Shown in pieces: positions 7,425 through 11,553 of a DNA stretch of 11,553 nucleotides (position 1 is its first letter; every line of letters starts with the position of its first letter). Below the pieces are notes generated by a model, which worked only from the letters and a program-made list of their open reading frames with translations, had not been told where the DNA came from and did no database searches. Position numbers and translations under genes: made by a program. Origin of the DNA: Bifidobacterium breve. Lineage in GTDB: Bacteria; Actinomycetota; Actinomycetes; S36-B12. The stretch lies in contig CAMDKJ010000039.1 of NCBI GenBank assembly GCA_945900705.1, forward strand, positions 1 through 11,553, written 5' to 3'.

Positions 7425-9266
7425 CTAGGCCCGCGGAAAGGAACGCTGCCAGTGCTGCTCAGCTACGAGTTCTCGTCCGTCATGCACTGTGATAACCATG
7501 GTGACTTCATAGGTTTCACCCGCCGTCACCACATCCATAATTGAATGCACGGTGGCGCTCACCTCGGGAAAGCGCAGCGTGAATTTCACATCAGAGTGGG
7601 CGCGCTGTTCGAAGGTACGGGTATCGACACTTACCCACCCGTCATACCTTTCACTCGCAGTGCCAAACGGGGTGTCGTAGGTTGACGCAGAACCCACTAC
7701 GCATCTGGTGATGCGGTTTACGACATCGCGCTCAAGTTGCCAAATGACGCCTTCGGTACTTTCGTTTGACTGAAGATCACCCGGTGCGAAAATGGGTACG
7801 GGAAGGGACGGGTCGGCCTCGTAAATCGGCAGGGTGAGGGTGGCGCCTCGCAGGGTGAGAGTGCCCGGACCGCCCGGCGCAACAACATTTGGCCAATCGG
7901 CACCCGCGACGCTGACGCGCAAGGCATGACCGGCTTGCCACTGCCAGGCGGTTGCTTCAAGTTCTACATCTACTTCACCGGTTGGGCCGATCAACAACGT
8001 GCCGCGGCTTACCAGAGTCGAGGTGCCATCCGGTGCCACATCACATAGGCGGACCGCAATTATCGGATGCGGGCACGTCGCCGTGACGTGTGCCAGTAGA
8101 TGCACACTGCCGGCGATTTCGAGCGGCTCAGCTATTGCAATGTCCCAAGTGATACTCGCTGCATCATCAAATCGCTGATCATCAGGCTGGCCATAGGGCA
8201 GGTGCCCTGCGCAGGAAATCCAGGCGGCCATGCCGACATCGGGGATCACCACATAGGTAGGTTGGTCGGCTAACGAGATCTTGCGTTCACTCGAACGACT
8301 CGACGGCCAACTGTCGGAACGCCATTGACCTGGCACCGTGTCAAGCACCGGGTCTGGTGCATGCGAGAAACGGCAGAACCAGGTATGCGGTAACTCCCAC
8401 GTTGTCTCGCCATCGCGAAGGTGCTCATCGAAGAAAGCCGCCATCTCAGCAACATGGTCAATACGCGGACCAGGCGCGCTCGAACTTGGTGCAGCATGCG
8501 CCCAGGGGCCAGCAAGTAGGCGAGTCGGGGCATTAATTTCAGCGACGGTACGAAATGAGGTGTTCCGGTACCCGTCGGCCCAGCCCGCAATGATCATCGT
8601 CGGGATATTGATACGTTCGTAATCGGGGCGGACCGAGCCTTGGCGCCAATATGAATCATCATCTGGGTGCGCCAACCAAGTAAAGAGCCAAGGCTCATTC
8701 GCAGCCACTCGTCGCAGCCATTCCGCACGCCAGGTATCGCCCCAAATCTCGGGTACCGGGGGCAGTAAATTCATTGGGGCCATGTAATGGCAGTAGTCAA
8801 CGAGGTCGAGCCACTTGCGGGCACCGCCCATTTGATGCACATCGTCAGTGAATCGATCATCGGTGGCGTAGATGGGCACAATTGCCTTCAATTGCGCTGG
8901 CCGCTCGCAGGCAAGTTGGAAGGAATTGAAGCCGCCGTATGAAGTTCCAAACATCCCGATATTGCCGGTGCACCATGATTGTGCTGCCAGCCAGGCAATA
9001 ACCTCAGTGAGGTCGCTTCGTTCTGCAATCGGGTATTCATCAGTAGCTAGACCACCGCTACTGCCGGTGCCTCTAACATCGACCCGCGCAACGGCGAAAC
9101 CGAATTCTGTCGCAAATCTTTCATACTCAGGGCGCCAACTAGCTGTCATATCGTCCTTGCGATACGGCAAGGCCTCAAGGATGCACGGCGCTGGTTGCTT
9201 GGCCGGCAAAAAGAGTGTGACGGATAGTCGTTCCCCGTCGGCCATCAAGATGAAGTCGCGAATCAT
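7425..9266 (-). CDS. CocE/NonD-family serine hydrolase (X-Pro dipeptidyl-peptidase S15 class)
   Basis: A 613-residue hydrolase. The N-terminal alpha/beta hydrolase domain carries the nucleophile Ser109 in GTSYGG, Asp231 in GWADGY and His257 in GPWAHA, the triad of cocaine esterase and S15 peptidases. VDVRGTGSSGG (62-72) is another family hallmark. From about residue 345 onward it is the beta-rich, jelly-roll C-terminal domain. There is no signal peptide, so it is probably cytoplasmic. I chose ATG 9266 because GGAG lies 8 bases upstream and MIRDF leads straight into the first conserved strand. A GTG at 9341 would add 25 residues but has no ribosome site. Family members cleave acyl esters, beta-lactam-type amides or X-Pro peptides; the substrate here is unknown. 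It is second in the run, 82 bases after the GlnT-like gene, and may release an amine or alcohol for its neighbours. Confidence 0.9.
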   Translation of the reverse strand: MIRDFILMADGERLSVTLFLPAKQPAPCILEALPYRKDDMTASWRPEYERFATEFGFAVARVDVRGTGSSGGLATDEYPIAERSDLTEVIAWLAAQSWCTGNIGMFGTSYGGFNSFQLACERPAQLKAIVPIYATDDRFTDDVHQMGGARKWLDLVDYCHYMAPMNLLPPVPEIWGDTWRAEWLRRVAANEPWLFTWLAHPDDDSYWRQGSVRPDYERINIPTMIIAGWADGYRNTSFRTVAEINAPTRLLAGPWAHAAPSSSAPGPRIDHVAEMAAFFDEHLRDGETTWELPHTWFCRFSHAPDPVLDTVPGQWRSDSWPSSRSSERKISLADQPTYVVIPDVGMAAWISCAGHLPYGQPDDQRFDDAASITWDIAIAEPLEIAGSVHLLAHVTATCPHPIIAVRLCDVAPDGTSTLVSRGTLLIGPTGEVDVELEATAWQWQAGHALRVSVAGADWPNVVAPGGPGTLTLRGATLTLPIYEADPSLPVPIFAPGDLQSNESTEGVIWQLERDVVNRITRCVVGSASTYDTPFGTASERYDGWVSVDTRTFEQRAHSDVKFTLRFPEVSATVHSIMDVVTAGETYEVTMVITVHDGRELVAEQHWQRSFPRA

Positions 9267-9271
9267 TTCGG

Positions 9272-9282
9272 TAACTCCAATT
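9272..9282 (-). promoter_or_regulatory. Shine-Dalgarno block AATTGGAGTTA of the CocE-type gene
   Basis: This minus-strand 11-base block with GGAG lies just before ATG 9266 and is identical to the block before the solute-binding protein gene. It decides the start at 9266 over the upstream in-frame GTG at 9341. The rest of the 82-base gap (9267-9348) shows no clear promoter or terminator. Confidence 0.5.
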
Positions 9283-9348
9283 CGGCAGGTGGCATGAGAC
9301 CCAGTTGGAACAAAAGTTGCTATTTGCGAATTTTCGAACACGGCCGCT

Positions 9349-10704
9349 TTAGAACAAAGTCAAGTAGCGCTTGATCTCCCAGTCGCTAACGAGTGCATGA
9401 TAGGCGCGGAATTCACTTTGCTTGATCTCAATAAAATAATCCAGATAGTCACCACCATCACGTCCAGGACCAAATGCGGACCGCAACACCGCATCCTTTG
9501 CCAGTTCTTCAGTGGCGTGAAGCAAGGTCGGTGGCATAGTGGCAATACCCGCGGCCTGAATCTGAGCGCCTGTCAAGGCGTAAAGGTTGTCGGTATTCGG
9601 CTCACCGGGATCTAGAGCGTTATCGATTCCATCCAAACCGGAGGCCAAAACAGCGGTTAAGGCAAGATATGGATTTGCGGCCCCATCGCAGGCGCGATGT
9701 TCAACTCGGCCACCCTCTGGGACGCGCAGCATCTGCGTTCGATTGTTCCCGCCATATGAAACATAGGCAGGTGCCCAAGTGGCGCCGGAGTTCGGTGCTC
9801 CCACCCCCATGCGCTTATAGGAATTGACGATCGGGCAGGTGATCGCAGCTGCTGCGCGTGCATGAGCCAAGATGCCCGCAATGTATTGGTATGCCATCGG
9901 TGATAGGCCCAAACCACGGGGATCATCCTCCGATGCGAAAAGGGGTTTATCCCCCTCCCACAGTGACGTATGAATATGAAGGCCGTTACCGGTCAGCTGT
10001 GAGAAGGGTTTTGGCATGAAAGTCGCTACCTTTCCTTCACGCTGCGCAAGTACATGAACCATGTAACGGAAGAAGATCAACCGATCCGCCGAGGTAAGAG
10101 CATCGGAGTAATTCCAGTTTTGTTCAAACTGGCCGTTAGCGTCCTCATGATCATTGGCGTAGTTGCCCCAACCAAGCTGGTTCATATATCGGGAGGTGGT
10201 CTGAAGGAATCCCAAGGCCCTGCTCAGGGCTTTTACGTCGTAGCAGGGTGCGGCCGCATTGTCGAGATCATCAGCAATTGCGATTCCCCCAGACTCGGTG
10301 TTCCGCAGGAGTGAGTACTCGGCTTCGAACCCCGCCATCAAAGTAAGACCGCGCGCGGCAAGTTTTTCTAGTTGTCTCTTCAAGATCACCCTGGGTGAAA
10401 AGTTCCAGGGCTCCCCGTCGACATGAATATCGCACATGAGAACTGCTACACCCGGCTCCCAAGGCACCGGGGTATACGAAGCCGGGTCAGGGACGGCCGT
10501 TAAATCCGGATCCGCCGGGGTCTGTCCCATGGGGCCCGCGGCGAAGCCGGCGAAGCCGGCGCCACCATCCATCAGCAGGTCAAAACTGGCCATCGGAACG
10601 AGCTTCGCGCACGGTTTGCCGTGCATATCCACAAACATGGCGAAGAAAAACTCAATACCGTCTTCTTCCGCACGGGAGCGCAGCTCCTCGCGAGTGTTCG
10701 TCAT
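9349..10704 (-). CDS. glnT: GlnT/GMAS-type glutamine synthetase homologue (gamma-glutamyl-amine ligase)
   Basis: A 451-residue ATP-dependent ligase of the glutamine synthetase fold. Metal and substrate residues are E127 and E129 (GFEAEY), E187 and E194 in NDHEDANGQFEQNW, H243 in GNGLHIHTS, the arginines of NSYKRM (R298) and NNRTQMLRVP (R322), and E335-R337 before DGAANPYLA. The NDHEDANGQFEQN form marks the rhizobial GlnT and methylotroph gamma-glutamylmethylamide synthetase (GMAS) group rather than housekeeping GlnA. The reaction is glutamate plus ATP plus ammonia, methylamine or another amine, giving the gamma-glutamyl amide. The start is ATG 10704 with AAGG 6 bases upstream; an open extension to 10884 crosses AT-rich promoter DNA and does not resemble the family. 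It leads the five-gene run and is divergent from a GlxB/MgsA gene, its known pathway partner. The acceptor amine cannot be read from sequence; a polyamine or ethanolamine-type ligase is an alternative. Confidence 0.88.
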   Translation of the reverse strand: MTNTREELRSRAEEDGIEFFFAMFVDMHGKPCAKLVPMASFDLLMDGGAGFAGFAAGPMGQTPADPDLTAVPDPASYTPVPWEPGVAVLMCDIHVDGEPWNFSPRVILKRQLEKLAARGLTLMAGFEAEYSLLRNTESGGIAIADDLDNAAAPCYDVKALSRALGFLQTTSRYMNQLGWGNYANDHEDANGQFEQNWNYSDALTSADRLIFFRYMVHVLAQREGKVATFMPKPFSQLTGNGLHIHTSLWEGDKPLFASEDDPRGLGLSPMAYQYIAGILAHARAAAAITCPIVNSYKRMGVGAPNSGATWAPAYVSYGGNNRTQMLRVPEGGRVEHRACDGAANPYLALTAVLASGLDGIDNALDPGEPNTDNLYALTGAQIQAAGIATMPPTLLHATEELAKDAVLRSAFGPGRDGGDYLDYFIEIKQSEFRAYHALVSDWEIKRYLTLF

Positions 10705-10911
10705 GGGGCACCTTTCATTCAGGCATTCACAAACTTTCGGGTTGGCGGGTGTTCTTAAATGCAACAAGTAGTCTGTACATGAAACTCTATAAAGCAGATA
10801 TAAACAAGGGGTTGAATCAAAGTCATATATGTAGTACCGTGAGGAAACCAAGCAAATGGGGCGGTGCAACCGTCTAGTGGCCACGTAGTCTCGGAGAGGA
10901 GATCACCGCCG
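10705..10911. promoter_or_regulatory. Divergent control region between the glnT-like and glxB-like genes
   Basis: This 207-base region must hold the promoters for both the five-gene minus-strand run and the plus-strand amidotransferase gene. Its centre (about 10751-10838) is clearly more AT-rich than the flanking genes. It contains the short palindromes TGTACA (10774-10779) and CATATATG (10824-10831). I could not find a convincing minus-strand -35/-10 pair, and no riboswitch fold is evident. Confidence 0.55.
10812..10840 (+). promoter_or_regulatory. Candidate promoter for the glxB-like gene
   Basis: TTGAAT (10812-10817) is followed after 17 bases by TACCGT (10835-10840), which fits the TANNNT -10 form common in actinobacteria. 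Transcription would begin near 10847, leaving a leader of about 65 bases. The palindrome CATATATG lies inside the spacer, where a bound regulator could block RNA polymerase. Confidence 0.35.
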
Positions 10912-11553
10912 GTGTGTGGAATTGTCGGCTTATTGGTCCGCGACCAAGGCTTGGAACAAGATCTCGGGCGGCATTTCACGACCATGCTGGAGGAAATGAC
11001 CGCCCGCGGTCCAGATTCCGCGGGCTTAGCCATTTACGACCGAGGTGTGCCAGCGCCAGCGCTGCGCTGGTCCCTGCGCAGCGATGCGCCCACGATTGAC
11101 TGGTCCAGTGTCCAAGCAGCCGTCGACACCGCGACCGGGGCGACATCCTCAATCGAGGAGATTGGCAATATCGCCTTTTTGGTGACCAGCGCAGGGGAAG
11201 AGGTGGTGAGCCAGGCATTGCTGGGCACGCCGGACCATCACCTCACCATTGTTGGAGTAGGTAAAGCCATACGCCTAATCAAGGATGTCGGACTGCCTCG
11301 GGATATTTGCGAGCGTTATCGGGTGCCGCAGATGAGTGGCTATCTAGCCCTTGGCCACACCCGGATGGCCACCGAATCGGCTAACACAACCGATGGTGCA
11401 CACCCCTTCTCTCCCGCCAACGATCTGGCTCTCGTCCATAACGGATCGTTTTCTAACCACGCAACTATTCGCCGTACGCTCGTCGACGCTGGGGTTACTT
11501 GCGTTACCGATAATGACACCGAGGTAGCAGCCCAATTTATCGGCTACCGGATG
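10912..11553 (+). CDS. glxB: GlxB/MgsA-type class II glutamine amidotransferase, 5' part
   Basis: The first 214 codons of an Ntn-type glutaminase; the gene continues past the right edge without a stop. The start is GTG 10912, with AGGAG 10 bases upstream. The next codon is Cys2, which becomes the N-terminal catalytic nucleophile (CGIVGLL) after removal of the first Met. Supporting motifs are RGPDSAG (about 33-39), LGHTRMATES (about 147-156), LVHNGSFSNH (about 171-180) and NDTEVAA. The HTRMATES form and the 40-residue variable segment after AGLAIY resemble GlxB of rhizobia and MgsA of N-methylglutamate synthase more than PurF, GlmS or AsnB. The protein would hydrolyse a gamma-glutamyl amide and feed ammonia or methylamine to a glutamate-synthase-like partner (GlxCD/MgsBC), which should lie just downstream. 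It is divergent from the GlnT-like gene, strengthening the assignment. An unspecialised GltB-amidotransferase relative is the main alternative. Confidence 0.87.
   Translation, partial: MCGIVGLLVRDQGLEQDLGRHFTTMLEEMTARGPDSAGLAIYDRGVPAPALRWSLRSDAPTIDWSSVQAAVDTATGATSSIEEIGNIAFLVTSAGEEVVSQALLGTPDHHLTIVGVGKAIRLIKDVGLPRDICERYRVPQMSGYLALGHTRMATESANTTDGAHPFSPANDLALVHNGSFSNHATIRRTLVDAGVTCVTDNDTEVAAQFIGYRM

Noticed and set aside
10540..10562. Tandem 9-base repeat GGCGAAGCC, possible microsatellite or iteron
   Set aside because: It encodes the Ala-Gly-Phe-Ala-Gly-Phe-Ala stretch that is a conserved part of GlnT-type glutamine synthetases, so coding constraint explains it.
9349..10704. Housekeeping glutamine synthetase GlnA
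   Set aside because: The NDHEDANGQFEQN motif and the GlxB/MgsA neighbour point to the GlnT/GMAS group; length and local motifs differ from GlnA of type I.
10705..10884. 60-residue N-terminal extension of the GlnT-like protein
   Set aside because: It crosses AT-rich promoter DNA, encodes a Tyr/Cys/Leu-rich peptide unlike the family, and the ATG at 10704 has its own AAGG ribosome site.

Overview
The window is compact bacterial chromosome of moderate GC, with nine protein-coding genes (two cut by the window edges) and no RNA genes, insertion sequences or CRISPR array that I can see. Shine-Dalgarno sites of the GGAG/AGGA type precede most starts. The only solute-binding protein has a Sec signal without a lipobox cysteine and a C-terminal membrane anchor, which suits a single-membrane organism. 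An uncultured actinobacterium is my best guess, but this is inference.

Layout from left to right: (1) the first 59 codons of a large 2-oxoacid (indolepyruvate-type) ferredoxin oxidoreductase, minus strand; (2) a minus-strand FAD oxidoreductase of the CrtI/PYROXD2 class at 304-1872; (3) a divergent paralogue of it on the plus strand at 1976-3520; (4) a five-gene minus-strand run from 10704 down to 3564. In transcription order the run encodes a GlnT/GMAS-type glutamine synthetase homologue, a CocE-type serine hydrolase, a Rieske non-heme iron oxygenase alpha subunit, a family 5 (peptide/nickel-type) solute-binding protein and a small alpha/beta hydrolase. Its gaps are 82, 16, 53 and 3 bases. 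(5) Across a 207-base AT-rich divergent region, a plus-strand gene starts at 10912 and runs off the end. It encodes a class II glutamine amidotransferase of the GlxB/MgsA type.

The key context is GlnT next to GlxB. In rhizobia and methylotrophs these partners (glnT-glxBCD, or gmaS-mgsABC) ligate ammonia or methylamine to glutamate and then move the nitrogen on as glutamate or N-methylglutamate. The Rieske protein has a glutamate (E184) where most ring-hydroxylating oxygenases have the bridging aspartate, as in the carnitine/betaine/choline group that cleaves C-N bonds of quaternary amines. Together with a binding protein and two hydrolases, the locus reads as a catabolic unit for an N-methylated or otherwise amine-bearing ester or amide: capture, hydrolyse, oxidise, then conserve the amine through gamma-glutamyl chemistry. 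That assembly is inference. The individual family calls are well supported by motifs, the exact substrates are not. No gap between genes exceeds 207 bases.
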